Below, in pieces: positions 11,606 to 22,497 of a stretch of 64,000 bases of DNA. The notes beneath the pieces are model-generated. The model made no database searches, was not told the origin of the DNA, and saw only the letters and a list, made by a program, of their open reading frames with translations. Position 1 is the stretch's first letter. The number at the start of each line of letters is the position of its first letter. The position numbers were made by a program, and so were the translations under genes. Source of the DNA: Strongylocentrotus droebachiensis (taxonomy: Eukaryota; Echinodermata; Echinoidea; Camarodonta; Strongylocentrotidae); NCBI GenBank assembly GCA_035222895.1, contig JAVYIG010000863.1, positions 124,001 to 188,000 of the forward strand. The letters run 5' to 3'.

Positions 11606-14233
11606 TGGTGGCATTCAGGAAATTATTTTTTATCTTTTATGCTAATCCCCCTCCCCCCCCCCCCCCCCCCCACAAAAACACATTTGAATAACACAGAATA
11701 AAAGTTGTTCATGAGTTCTTGTGCAAATGAGTTAGTGAACTGTTCAAGTAATTTACTATTTTCCTTTACATTTGGTAAGACAATTAACAAACCTCTCACT
11801 AAAAGAAATACAGAATCAGAATTAAATTCTAAATTCGGATGCTCGTAAGCTGACGTTGGAAGTGATAAAGTGAAAGGACTAAAATTCAAGACTGCTATTT
11901 CTTGTTCCCTAATGCATGCCAGATTTTACACAAAACTAATATCTTTGCCACAGGCTGCTGTTTCATCTAACATTGCCAGTAATGAGACTGGAGAGGTGTA
12001 ATCAAAGTAAAGACTTTTTTTTTAATGAAACGAATTGGTTACCTTATACACTCTTCTATCGATAAAGGTATTTAATCAAGCTAATTTTAATCATTTCTTT
12101 TTTAAATAAATATTAGTCAAATTAGCTCACTTTACAAGTACATAACAAAATAATCAATTAATCTCACCCTTCTTTAAAGACTCAAGCAGAAATGCTAGAT
12201 TTTCAGAAAAGGAACCCTGTGAATACAAATGTAGAAACAAGATTCTGATTAACTGCAAAATATAGAAGAAACAAAATTACCCCAAACACCACTGTTTCTA
12301 AAGGACAAATAAATACAATTTGATGAGTCCTCTTATATCTTTCAGGCTATTGGCCATTTTGTAACCATTGTGGTGGAATTTAAAATCTCCTACGATCGAT
12401 TGTACATCAAATTGTAGTGTTGGAATTTAGATTTGTCCTTATTTCGTAAATAGTTCCATGATTCGATAGTATATTTCAATAGTTATTTCAATAGTTATTT
12501 CGAGGAAGAATTGATATCTTGACATTTAAATTTGTTCAAATAAGTAATGGTAGACAAGGTTTTTATGAATTGCTAATACATTTTTGTTTTAATTCAGAGG
12601 GTATCTGTAGTAAAACCAAGAGTGGATGGATATTTCGATTAGGGTATACGTAGTATAAATGCTAGGTACAGTTGCACAAGCATGCTGGTATCTGCCTGAC
12701 CTAGCAGCATGCACACAGTGCATCGCATAGCATCAGTGATGAGCATTCAATCCTGCAACTTACAAAGACTTTTTCTTCTGCAACATTCTCGAGCTTGAGT
12801 TGTCTTGTGATCTCCTGGATAGCAATCCTATCATCAGTCTGGAGCAGACCATTCAGACGTACCTGCAGCAGGTTGGTGGAAACCTTACGATTCTTCACCA
12901 GTTCAGCCAGGACATGCTTCAGCAGCTGGGAAGAAAGATCGATGATCAAACTTGAAACCATATTATCTTAGGAGTTTAACTTTTGCAAACTCTCAATACA
13001 AAAATCTTTACCTCTGTCAGCTACAGCCTTCATCGGCTCTCAATTCTTATGACATCATTTCACACCATTAAGAATTTATCGGATTACAGATCCACAGTGA
13101 ATTTTTATACCAATAAAGGAAACGATAACGGTAGGAGTAGAACAGTATAAGGAGAAAAGTTGTAAACTTTCAAGCGTTTTTACACTATTTCTTACATCTT
13201 GTTACAGAAAAAAACCCTAAAGAGTACAATTGCAAAAGGTCAAATAATAGCCTACAGTTAAAAGAATCATCACTATATTTCATATTGGATTTTCATGCTT
13301 CCAAGTACCTGACTCTGAATTTCAATACAATATCAAAATATTTATAGTACACATTTTAAAGATTAACCTAACTCAAAGTGATGGCCAAAACTTAGACAAC
13401 CTAGGCCAGCAGTTGAAATGATCAAAATGTTACCTAAATCTAAAGTGCATTATTTGTTTGACCATGAGTAAGCATTCAATATATCTTCCAAGCCTTACCA
13501 TTGACTTTCCACTTCCACGGGGACCAATCACTAAGGCCGAGTTGCTCTCCCCTTGAGTAGCACATCGCTCTATGATATCCATCAAATGCCTGCAGTGAGA
13601 CGAAAGAAAAACAATTATCATCAGTTAACTATCTATCAGGGGTTTTATTTTACTACATGCATGCTAAATCATATCAAATCACACTAGATTTATATGAGAG
13701 AGACATGTCTTGCCAGAATGCATCTCATTTCTTTTTTATATATAATCACGACTACATTCACATCTAATTCTATATAACCAATATAGATCTTAGATTACTG
13801 TTATATTTTGCGTGTAAAAATCAGGGTAATCTTGGTAATTGCCAACCATCAAACAATTAAAAAAAAATTTTTTTACAGCATTACACGTTAACGAGACAAA
13901 AGACCAGGGAATAATTTCAGATACAAGTCCATCGACATGCCATTAATTTTTCTTCATGTTTACATAATTTCCGTTGACTTTTCAAAGAGATTTAATGAAG
14001 TTTGTTCTAGATGGTTTCATAAAAAGCTACCCAGCCTTTTTTTACTGTTTGAAGTCTTACCTTCTCTGATCCTCTAGATGGGGAAGACTGGTTGGTAGTT
14101 CAGAACCACACATCCTGTTTCTCAAGATTCTCTGCACCTCAAAATAAACTTCATCTTCAGCTCCTGATAGGGAGGACGATGGATTTGGTTTGATGCCAGC
14201 AACACTCTTCCTCCCTTTGCTCTTTGATGGCAT
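3507..14233 (-). CDS. ORC4: Origin recognition complex subunit 4 (ORC4), 11 coding exons
   Basis: ORC4 is an AAA+ ATPase-fold subunit of the nuclear complex that marks replication origins and helps load the MCM helicase. Exons, in order: 14061-14233, 13499-13589, 12764-12925, 12168-12216, 11337-11485, 10284-10457, 9459-9545, 8161-8269, 6051-6146, 5495-5562, 3507-3701. All junctions are GT-AG and phases agree, giving 450 residues (human ORC4 is 436). Walker A is GPRGSGKS at 80-87; Walker B is IVDEFD with D171 and E172. Strongly ORC4-like stretches are [19 protein letters not shown] (exon 5), [17 protein letters not shown] (exon 6) and the C-terminal part from [15 protein letters not shown] onward. 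The start is the first ATG of the open frame, right after an AG that can serve as acceptor. The N-terminal 30 residues are Ser/Lys-rich and divergent. Terminal-exon copies lie just downstream in the 3' flank. Confidence 0.96.
5088..5453. repeat. Two-copy tandem duplication of about 185 bp in ORC4 intron 10
   Basis: Both copies share GAAGAATTACATGCACTAAAA, then ACTGTTTAAATT, then CAGTAGGATTGTA, in the same order. They differ by scattered substitutions and small indels. No coding content. Confidence 0.7.
5708..5771. repeat. 25-bp stem hairpin in ORC4 intron 9
   Basis: GTGATCTCAAAACTG (left arm 5708-5732) faces its inverse at 5747-5771, with a 14-nt loop. The two differences between arms both form G-U pairs in a plus-strand RNA, but A-C mismatches in a minus-strand RNA. 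It may be a MITE remnant or a hairpin RNA source. Confidence 0.6.
7028..7680. repeat. Tandem array of an about 150-bp repeat, in ORC4 intron 8
   Basis: Four units, each with a block near TGACCTTTGACCTGGTGACC, then AAAATCTAATCAGTTCATTGG, then GATACATACATGAC. Unit starts are at about 7039, 7193, 7327 and 7478. The array ends in a CGTACGGACG-rich tail (7608-7650) and a TGCCTCTGG to GTAGCGGAGCC end. Divergence between units is moderate. Short frames on either strand cross several units and are repeat artefacts, not genes. Confidence 0.85.
8299..8800. mobile_element. piggyBac-type MITE flanked by TTAA, in ORC4 intron 7
   Basis: The 502-bp element begins AGGTAGTACAAAGTTTTGG and ends in its inverse with one mismatch (18 of 19). 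TTAA sits immediately outside both ends (8295-8298 and 8801-8804), the target duplication used by piggyBac transposases. There is no coding sequence inside, so it is non-autonomous. Confidence 0.75.
9838..9868. repeat. (TTA)n microsatellite
   Basis: About ten TTA units in ORC4 intron 6. Such ATT runs often mark the 3' tails of SINE-like elements in this window, but no SINE body was recognised here. Confidence 0.8.
11070..11232. mobile_element. Palindromic MITE in ORC4 intron 5
   Basis: Nearly the whole 163 bp is an inverted repeat: CAGGGCCCCGTT at the left answers AACGAGGCCCTG at the right. The arms contain TGATGGTAACTTTGCCATCA. An ORF can be read through it in either direction because it is palindromic; neither is a gene. 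Confidence 0.8.
11549..11671. repeat. (GA)n and poly-C microsatellites upstream of ORC4 exon 5
   Basis: (GA)n at about 11567-11600, and a C run at 11653-11671 after CCCCTCC. On the transcribed strand the GA run reads (CT)n, about 65-115 bp before the exon 5 acceptor. Confidence 0.85.
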
Positions 14234-15161
14234 CTTGAAAACAATGAGCTTGGAACGTGGAAGACGTGTATTTTTACACAACAAGATAAGTGTTACGGCT
14301 CACTAAAAACTTTCCCTCAGATTCCAACCTGTACAAAAATGAAAATAAGGAAACATCTATGACTATGCTTAAAATGAAAAGAAGATGCACTGCATTTGTT
14401 GGGAATATGGAATTGAGGAATAAAAAGGAAAAAAATTAGAAAAAGAATGAGAAATGAAAGAAACCCTAAAACTTAAAAAAGAGAAAAAAGAAGAAACAAT
14501 TAAATGAGATGTAGATCTACGCATTTAAAATAAAACAATCAGTCAAGGATTTGTGGATTAAAATAGTTTAAATCTAAACCAAAAAAGTACTGATTACTTT
14601 CATGAAATATTATCATTCACAAATAAACCTACATCAAGATAAAAGAGAAAGAATTTTTGATGTCTGTCAGACATATATATGTAGGCCTACGGCATAGGAC
14701 ACTAGTATTAACATAGATCTACTCTTCTAGTTCTTAAAAGTGGTAGATCTATCAACTCTTTTGAAATCCCATGGTTGAAAAATCATTCCATAAATAATTT
14801 TAAAGATATGAAATCAGTAGGGGCTCTGGTCCGAGAACGAGGATCGTCCGCATAAATGAGGATATCCTCGTAAATGCAGACAAATCGCAAATATACATTA
14901 TTGAAGAAATGTCTAGAAATGTAGAAGACTACAATCGACTGCAGAAAATACAAATTCATTGAAAGCCCCCTACGGCCTACTAGCTACCCGACTACACACA
15001 CAAAATTGAACGTATGGGACAATACTATCAACATCTCTTCGCGAGTCGTTCAGTTGGATCCGTATTTCCTCTAGTCATGGCCTTATTTAGCACTGCAAGA
15101 TATTTATAGTGATTATTATATCGATACAATTTTTAAAAGGCTATAATTCTCTTTAACTTAC

Positions 15162-15240
15162 CTCACGCTCACGCTATCTTTTCACTCAGAAGTCAAATGC
15201 AGAGTCGCTCATCTTAGCTCGGCAGTCTCTTTCACAAAAC
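15162..15240 (-). other. ORC4: Probable non-coding first exon (5' UTR) of ORC4
   Basis: A consensus donor (GTGAG followed by GTAAGTT on the minus strand) ends a short exon at 15162. The matching acceptor could be the AG immediately before the ORC4 start codon at 14233, though its pyrimidine tract is weak. The upstream limit at about 15240 is a guess; no TATA box stands out. Inferred from splice signals and position only. Confidence 0.4.
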
Positions 15241-15698
15241 AAAACACATGTCTCATCAGTGGCCTTTATTTAGGAACTTCTTATTTTCCTTTATTTCTGT
15301 TGTTTATTTTGTGGGGACCCCACTTTCATTCATTATAATTCTTTATTAAGCAATTCATTCGAACCCTTTTTTTCTTCTCAATTACTCGTTTATTTGATTA
15401 GTGACTATTTGCCTATTTGTAATATATTTGCTTTAATTTCTTTCTTGTTTTTATGATGATATAGGCCTACTTCAAATACTATGTAATTTATTCACTTGGT
15501 TACAATAATATTCATTATTTGTACATGATTGTATTCTTCAATACCTTGGTCATGGATGACATGTCAATCACTAAGATATCTTTGTTTTATAAAAAGTTTG
15601 ATACTGCAGGTGTATTGGCAAATATATCAGATCACATCCAAGCAGAAGCGTCCTGTCAGTAGATGTAAACACATACGTTGATAATTTGATATATTATC
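15241..15698. other. Intergenic, no feature recognised
   Basis: AT-rich DNA between the presumed ORC4 first exon and the next inverted-repeat element. It would include the ORC4 promoter, but no core element can be pointed to. Confidence 0.6.
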
Positions 15699-16130
15699 CA
15701 GGGGCGGATCTAGCTTTTTGCTAAGGGGGGGGTTTGACCAAAATAATGACGATGCGGAGCATCGTCAACGAGCCGCGAAGCGGCGAGCCGATTTTTTGGG
15801 GGGTGTTTATTTGAACCCCGTAAATGATGTTTTCCTGGCATCTATTAACACAATGGAGACCATAAAAAGCAGTGCATGATAACGTCTTTTTTAAATCAAG
15901 TACAGTTTAATACACAGTTATATCCAGAGTTATCATGTGTTTGGTTAAGTTACCAGATGAGTTGAATATCTTCTCACAATATTTGCACTTGAAAGGGTTT
16001 CTCTCTACAGCGTGCGTTCTTTTTTCTTTCTTTTTTTCTTTTTTTTTTTCCTTTTTTTTTTTTTTTTTTTTTTTTGGCCGCCCAAGGGGGGGGTTTGAAC
16101 CCCCTAAACCCCCCCGTAGATCCGCGCCTG
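15699..16130. mobile_element. Inverted-repeat element carrying a zinc-finger remnant
   Basis: The ends are CAGGGGCGGATCTAGC and the near-inverse of CAGGCGCGGATCTACG, 14 of 16 matching. Next to each end lies a G-rich block with GTTTGA and AACCCC. Inside is a poly-T tract (16021-16075) and, on the minus strand, a single C2H2-like finger. No transposase. Confidence 0.6.
15907..16020 (-). pseudogene. C2H2 zinc-finger fragment inside the 15.7-16.1 kb element
   Basis: The minus strand reads RTHAVERNPFKCKYCEKIF, then NSSGNLTKHM, ending in a stop soon after. Both zinc cysteines, Phe, Leu and the first His fit the C2H2 pattern; the second His is missing (MITLD where HMRTH would be expected). RTHAVERNPF resembles the HTGERPF linker. 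It is a single fragment, upstream of which is only Lys-rich simple sequence, so it is a relic. Confidence 0.6.
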
Positions 16131-17495
16131 TTATCACACGTTTATCTTTGTTTGTTGATATTATCATATGTTTATCATTGTTATACTATTGTCATATTGA
16201 TATTATGTAAATATGTTTGTACTCTCATAACCCGAGAGGGAGTCGATACGGTCAATACAGGATGATCATTCTGCTTCTTCAAAAACCTCATTATTACGGA
16301 GGTATAATTGGGCTTAATTCGGATTTAGTTCAGGATTTAGGGGGTTTGGGGTAGAATGGGATGAACAGAAGGCTAGGGCTGGGGGGGGGGGGGGGTGTCA
16401 AAATAAACAACAGGTTTTTAATTTTGTATACTGTGTTTTATTTCCTCAATACCAGGTAGTGGATCAATGAAGCATGCAATTTACATCATAATGACTTTAC
16501 ATCACATTCAGAATAATAAAAATACAATACAAAAGTACAATTCTTAATTAACATCGATTGCTAAACAAATCAACTTTTTCATACATTTCCGTATACGTTT
16601 TAAACAATAATAGTAATAACAACAATGATACATTTCATTTTTTTTCCCTTTCAAAATGCTTTATCTGTTGAAGTTAACAAAATAAATAAATGCTTGAAAA
16701 AAAACTCCACGGAGAGAGAGAGATAGAGATTTAAAAAAAAAGAACCCAAAACAACAACAACAACAACAACAAAATTGGGGGATTCCTTTCCTGATCGAAT
16801 TAGACGCCTTGAAATAGAGAAAATTTATGTGTACGTGTGTGCGCGCGTGTGCGTGTGTGTGAGGGAGGGGGGGGGGGGTGCTATATTGAATTTTTCAACC
16901 GTGGTAAAGATTATCATCCCGATTACAATACATTGAAGAAATCGATATAAGAACTAATCCATTGGTGTGGGGACACCAATCCTATTCGGTGAATACAATT
17001 CAGATTTACTTATACAAATTATGGTATCAGCTCAGGGGAGGGTGAGGTTCTTGTATTCATAAATGCGCATTTGTTCCCTTTTTTTTGGAGGGGTGCAGGG
17101 GCTTAGATCAATATGGAGTGGGCTTGAGACCCCAAAGCATCTATCTAAAATGGCTACTGGTCTATCTTCGTTCCCCCTTTCCCTTTCTCCCCTTTTCCGC
17201 CATTCGACTGGCCTTTACCCCCCCCCCCCCCCCTCCCCCTAAGTAACTGTAGCGCAATTGGATTTTGGCATGTTGGTGAGGGGCCGTGATAAACATAAAA
17301 CTTGCTTACAAAAATGATTGACCTGAAATATACGCTAACATTCGATTCGTTATACACTATGGTTTGGTTGAGACCGGGGGTGGGGGGGGGGGGGGGGTCA
17401 TAAGTATCCACACGGAAACCAGTGGCGAGAAAATACTTCGTAATGTCAATATCTCAGTTCACAACCACAATGCTGCTCTTGCGGAGTCATTTTTG
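16131..17495. other. Intergenic and presumed 3' UTR of the acetyltransferase
   Basis: Contains G and C homopolymer runs at about 16380-16395, 16867-16879, 17219-17234 and 17378-17398, a (CAA)n run near 16755 and a (GT)n-like run near 16838-16860. TTTATT near 16437 reads AATAAA on the gene strand and could be its polyadenylation signal. No coding content recognised. Confidence 0.5.
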
Positions 17496-17710
17496 TTACC
17501 GGTATAAGATTTCAACACCGCCGGAGATGCCCGGTTGATACTCCTCCACCATCTTGGTCATTTTCTCTTGGTTTAGCGTCATGAATTCTCGCTGCTCTCG
17601 ATCAGTCATGTTGATTGCTCCGAGTTTCTGGTAGAATGTTTTCCCGCCAAAATTCCACCTCGATACGCCCCACATGAGCGAGTTACACCCTGCATCCAGA
17701 CATGCCTAAC

Positions 17711-17759
<49 letters not shown>

Positions 17760-20700
17760 GGGAAAAAAAAGGGGGGGGGGAGGATATAATATTGTTAGTC
17801 TTTTACAAACAGTTATCATAGGGTCCGATAAATACTTTATGTGAATTCTAATCATTTTTTTTTTCTCCATGTGGATCCGCCTAATCCATTACGAAAGTTA
17901 GCAAATAACCGATAATGTCCCCATTCACAGAATATAGCTGTTTACCAATGGTATAATGTTTCATTGTATGAATAGAAAGGTCTCAATTTACCTTTGCAGT
18001 AGTCTTAAACAACACCGGGGCTAAGCTGTTACCTGGCGCCAAAAAAATACAAAAAATACATATACACACACATAATAATTATATAGAATAGATTTGGAAA
18101 ATCATGAAATTATATATAATGCATATTTATTATTCAATATAACAAAGATCAGATATAAATACAAAATACACGTAATGTGTTTTAAATCTGGGTCATAAAG
18201 CTTTTATAATTAAAAAATATATACATTGTATAGTAATGATAATAGTGACAACGACAAGAACAACACGAGCAACATTAGGCCTAATAGTAAAAGTAAAACA
18301 TTATTATAACAATGTATTTTTTTGTAAGGACATGATTCTTGTCGCATATGGAAACGTTTGCTTGTATTTGTCTCATAAAAGAAGTTAACCCAAACTGACT
18401 CCCACACGGTGTTGAGTGCTCAGGGGTCACAGGCCACTGGCTTCATCGGGCAGGTAGTTCCATTATGTTAATGGGTACATTAACTATTACAAAATGAGGG
18501 GACACATTACATTGTACAATAGGGACACACATTGTTTTTATTGTGCACAACATACTCTTTTATTGACTTACTTATTGAATGAAACTATAAAACCAAAATG
18601 CATTTTGTATTCTAACAATTGGAGTAGCCTACAGAGAATAATAACAGGTGAATGAAATGCATAAACACCACAAACACTCGGGGAGGAAGCATTCATAAAT
18701 TTGAATACATATAGTTGATAAACGACTCCGATGAAACTATAAAACCAAAATGAAATTTGCGTTCTGGCAATTGGAGTACAAAGAATGATAGCAGGTGAAT
18801 GAAATGCTTCAACAACACCTGGGAAGCTAGGAAGCATCCATACATTTGAATAATTTAGTTGATAAACGACTCCGCATGTGGACGTTTGTTGGAGCAGAAA
18901 GCAGTGGATTATTAACAACACGAACCCATTTAACAGAATGTCGGAACGTAAATTAAATTTGGCGCGGTTGGAAAATGCATCTTTCTACCCTGCGACTTTA
19001 ATTGTACGATCCAGTAAATTAAAACAGTAAAATGGCTCTTATTTTAAAATTACTCATTAAATAAAACCCAAAACTTCAGTGATATCAGAAAAAATATGTT
19101 ATATCTTACTAATAATTAAAAAAGATGTATAAACATTGTGAAAGTGTCGCATTTTACGATAAAAGACACCGATTTAGCGAAGATGACGTCATTAGTGCGC
19201 TTTCATCAGGGAATTCAAGGTCAAAAGGTCAATTCAGACGCTGATAAGTTATTGGTCGAGCCTTTTTGTTTCCTTTATTCCGACAAAATTATACATTCAA
19301 TCAAAACAAGTTTAATACCAGAAGAAAGCTAACGATTAGTATTTTCATTAACCGCTTGCCCCAAAGTCGCTTGACCACAGTGAAACGAGTGAGAGCTTGC
19401 AAGAGCGGCCAAAGTGTGATTGAAACTCGCTATTTGCTCTTCTCCAACGCAAAAAGAGACGACATTGTGCTGGATAAATGTATTTTTTCCGACAAAAGTA
19501 CAGAAAATTTGCATATGGTCTTTTTATATTATATTTTATGAAATGTTACCCGAGTGACTCCCGGGCGCCCCAATGGTGGAAAGAAACGCACATTTTAGAA
19601 AACTTCACTTTTTCATGGAAAAATGCTTATTAATATGCACGCAAGTCAGATTGAGCGGATGATACAACGTTTCCATATGGTAAGATGTCAATAACATTGC
19701 CCTGGAAACTGCATGAAAGGATCTTACTTTATCATTATAGAGTACTAGGTAACAGCACGTACCAGACACTGTCCGTTGAATTTTTCATTTGTTCAAATTC
19801 ATCGTCGCAATAATCAATAATTATGATATCAATGAATCAATTCAAACACGGAACTGCCTCAAATCAATATGAAACCCATAACGACTGATGCATGAATTCA
19901 ATTGATCTAAATAATGATCTATAGAAGGAGGGAATAATATAAGGATCACCAGAGAGATGGAAAGTTACAACAATCATTGTACGGAAATGAAGAATGAAGC
20001 AGACTGAGCCCTTGAATTTGATGCTCTTTTTGGTTTCCATGGTGATATACCGATGGACAAACTCTACTTGTCTCTCTCTGTATGAACAGGTTTTATTGCG
20101 TCTCGTAACCATGATAACTATAATTTCCATTCAACCTACCTCGGTGTTTAGAAGTGACAAACATACCGCTCATGTAGCCTGACTTGCCCTTGTAGATGCT
20201 GTACATTTCATTGAATGTTGAGAAGCCAATGATTTCACCATCATTTCGATCAAGTTGTTCTTTTGAGAAATAGGACTCCACGATGAAGAAGGAAAATTGG
20301 GGTCTGTCGGAAAACGCATCTCTCCTCAAAACTGGAAAAAAGGGGAATACGTTATAATTATTTACCAGCTGTTACAAATCAGTGGTGCAGCTCAGGAGGA
20401 CGTGCCGGCAACTTGAACCGGACAATAAACTAATACCCCATTCACAGTGGCCTCAAACACCGCGACAGCAGCGGGACTGTCCCGCTGCTGTCGCGGTGTT
20501 GTCTTCAGTGTGAAGGCTCGGACCCGTTATAAACTATCGCGGGATAACACCGCCTCGCGATAACGCCGCGACAAACTATCGCTAGGTTCGCCTAGCTACA
20601 GCAGCGGGACAGTCCCGCTGCTGTCGCGGTGTTTACTCAGTGTGAAGGCTCTCCGCTATAACACCGCGACAAACACGTGTGATTTGTTTACTTACCTATC

Positions 20701-22414
20701 ACTGACCTCTTTTCTCCAGCAATGGGGAACATAAAGTGAAATAGAAATAAAGTAACCAGTGGATTCAAATTGATTTTATTATTATGTAGATATTATAATT
20801 ATCCAAATAAAAATATTTCACACTTCAAAAAATTAAAATATTCTGACTGGAAGCAATAAAAATGCTAGTTTTTTAAAAAGTAATATGATCGAGGATACAA
20901 AAAGCAACTTGACATGTTTACCTTTTTGGAGGTAATAAAAATCACCCGCTGCAGCGTGAATGGGTACATGATATTTATCCCGCTGCTGCAGTGGGATAAC
21001 TTTTCTACTGTGAATGCATTTGTAGCGGTGTTATGGCGGTGTCGCCGCTCCGCTACAACGCCGCTACAAATTTCAAAACCACTGTGAATGGGGTATAATA
21101 TGATATTTGATTTGAGTGTTAAACAATAGTGTCAAAAACAAATGACAAAAACCCTAATTATTCATTAATGGGTGGTGGAGGAGGGATTTGCCCCTGCCCC
21201 TTTTTGTCTACACTATCGAATGTACACCAATATCACAGTCTGTGTGAAAAGAAAAATAATGTTTTCTAATATTTCAAATGATACAGTCATAATTATGATA
21301 TATTTGTGAAACAGGATCAAATTAAATTGGGGCAAAATAATTCCTGCTAAATATGAAATAAGGATTCGGATTCGGACAGAATTTGCAATAACATTACAAG
21401 GCATTTTGACGATACAAAATCTACAAAGTGTCTCCGATTCTCCATCAAACAAGGTATATTGTAGATGTCACTATCGACATAGTTGAGGTCTTTATCAATA
21501 TTTAATCATGGACAAACCATGAGCCATCAATGTACTGATTTGATACGCAATGACTGGCGAAATGAATTTTGTTGTCATAGTGATGATGGTGGTGATTGTA
21601 GACATGCAGACATACTGGCAATTATTCATCGGGTGAATGTCGCTTGTCCAAGCATCAAGTTTACCCGTTTCTATGTATTGCGAGCAAATACACTTTTGAA
21701 ACTTCATTAAAGTGATATTCCCCAAGCTGTAAAATCGTTTCCTTACAAGAAACCTCACGGTCCTCACCCCGAAGAATAAGATAATGTAGATATTCTGCAA
21801 AATTAGATGTATTCCTGCCCTTTGATGTTCACTATTCCTTACGAAAATGTACAAGAGATGTATTAAATGAAGATATTCTTGGCATGATGTGATGCCTTTT
21901 AGCATGACATGGGCGCAGCCATTTTCTTGAACATGTGAAGTACCAGGTGAAGTTGTATAATTATGTCTCATGCACCAAGCTTTAGCTTCAATGAGGAATA
22001 ATCATAACTGAGAAGATAACATTTATATTGGTGAAAAATATATACCACGGGAACAATAATGTATGACTTATTCATTTAAAAATACTAAAATATAGTAGTT
22101 GACATATCTACTTCATTTAAAAATAAAAAAAACTTTCACCCCTGAAGAGCACCAACTTAATTATGCAATTTGCGTTCTGGCATCTAAGTTTTTTAGAGAT
22201 TAGTGGATTTTAGAGATAGGGTTAAAAGATTAACCTATATATTAAGTTAGTTTGAATTCTATAGCTTACTTTCTTCACTGGTTTCTACGGTAGTGTCTCT
22301 ATCATCGCTTCCTGGGTGTTTCTTCTGACTACTAAACTCCGCTGTCTCCTTGATGAGTCGGAAGAGAGCGCCACAATCATCAGGCCGACCCTTGCGTATT
22401 ACGTAGTATACCAT
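17496..22414 (-). CDS. GNAT acetyltransferase, spermidine/spermine N1- or thialysine N-epsilon-acetyltransferase-like
   Basis: Proteins of this family move acetyl from acetyl-CoA to polyamines or thialysine in the cytosol. Exons are 22270-22414, 20140-20331, 17992-18032 and 17496-17705, with phases 1, 1 and 0 and GT-AG borders, giving 195 residues (human SAT1 and SAT2 are about 170). The N-terminus VIRKGRPDDCGALFRLIKE follows the family pattern of an IR..  .DC..  .LIKELA strand-helix. Exon 2 gives the RRDAFSDRPQFSFFIVE and GEIIGFSTF strands; exon 4 ends with WNFGGKTFYQKLGA, the family's Tyr-bearing motif B. The acetyl-CoA loop, normally RGFGIG in SAT proteins, reads RGNSLA (residues 112-117), so two glycines are lost. 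An extra acidic stretch around residues 31-48 explains the longer length. The start is the first ATG directly before the conserved strand. Substrate is uncertain. Confidence 0.88.
17708..17780. repeat. (GA)n microsatellite abutting acetyltransferase exon 4
   Basis: GAGA runs from about 17714 to 17762, followed by A and G runs. On the gene strand this is (CT)n and ends only a few bases before the exon 4 acceptor at 17706-17707, so it serves as the polypyrimidine tract. Confidence 0.85.
18577..18870. repeat. Two-copy tandem duplication of about 150 bp in acetyltransferase intron 2
   Basis: Both copies carry GAAACTATAAAACCAAAATG, then CAATTGGAGTA, CAGGTGAATGAAATGC and GTTGATAAACGACTCCG. An open frame of about 117 codons on the minus strand (18568-18921) spans both copies; its repeated translation reflects the DNA repeat, and it has no recognisable domain. 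Confidence 0.75.
20433..21096. mobile_element. Palindrome-rich inverted-repeat element in acetyltransferase intron 1
   Basis: The ends ATACCCCATTCACAGTGG and CCACTGTGAATGGGGTAT are an 18-bp perfect inverted repeat. Inside is a 45-bp palindrome with a one-base centre (20456-20500, arms with GACAGCAGCGGGAC), a second shorter copy at 20598-20624, and repeats of TCAGTGTGAAGGCTC. It is GC-richer than its surroundings and has no gene. About 664 bp, non-autonomous. Confidence 0.8.
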
Positions 22415-22465
22415 GATGATTACGTACTTGAGCAGGGTGCTGTGAGAGAGAGTCGGTGGTAAGGA

Positions 22466-22466
22466 A

Positions 22467-22492
<26 letters not shown>
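22466..22492. repeat. (GA)n just upstream of acetyltransferase exon 1 acceptor
   Basis: On the gene strand this reads (CT)n, followed by a CT-rich stretch ending CTCTCTCTCACAG at the acceptor (22440-22441). Further (GA)n runs lie at 22697-22747 and 22903-22932 in the same intron. Confidence 0.8.

Positions 22493-22497
<5 letters not shown>

Noticed and set aside
18568-18921. 117-codon minus-strand frame with internal repeats
   Set aside because: It follows a two-copy DNA duplication inside an intron; its repeated translation reflects the DNA repeat and no family is recognised.
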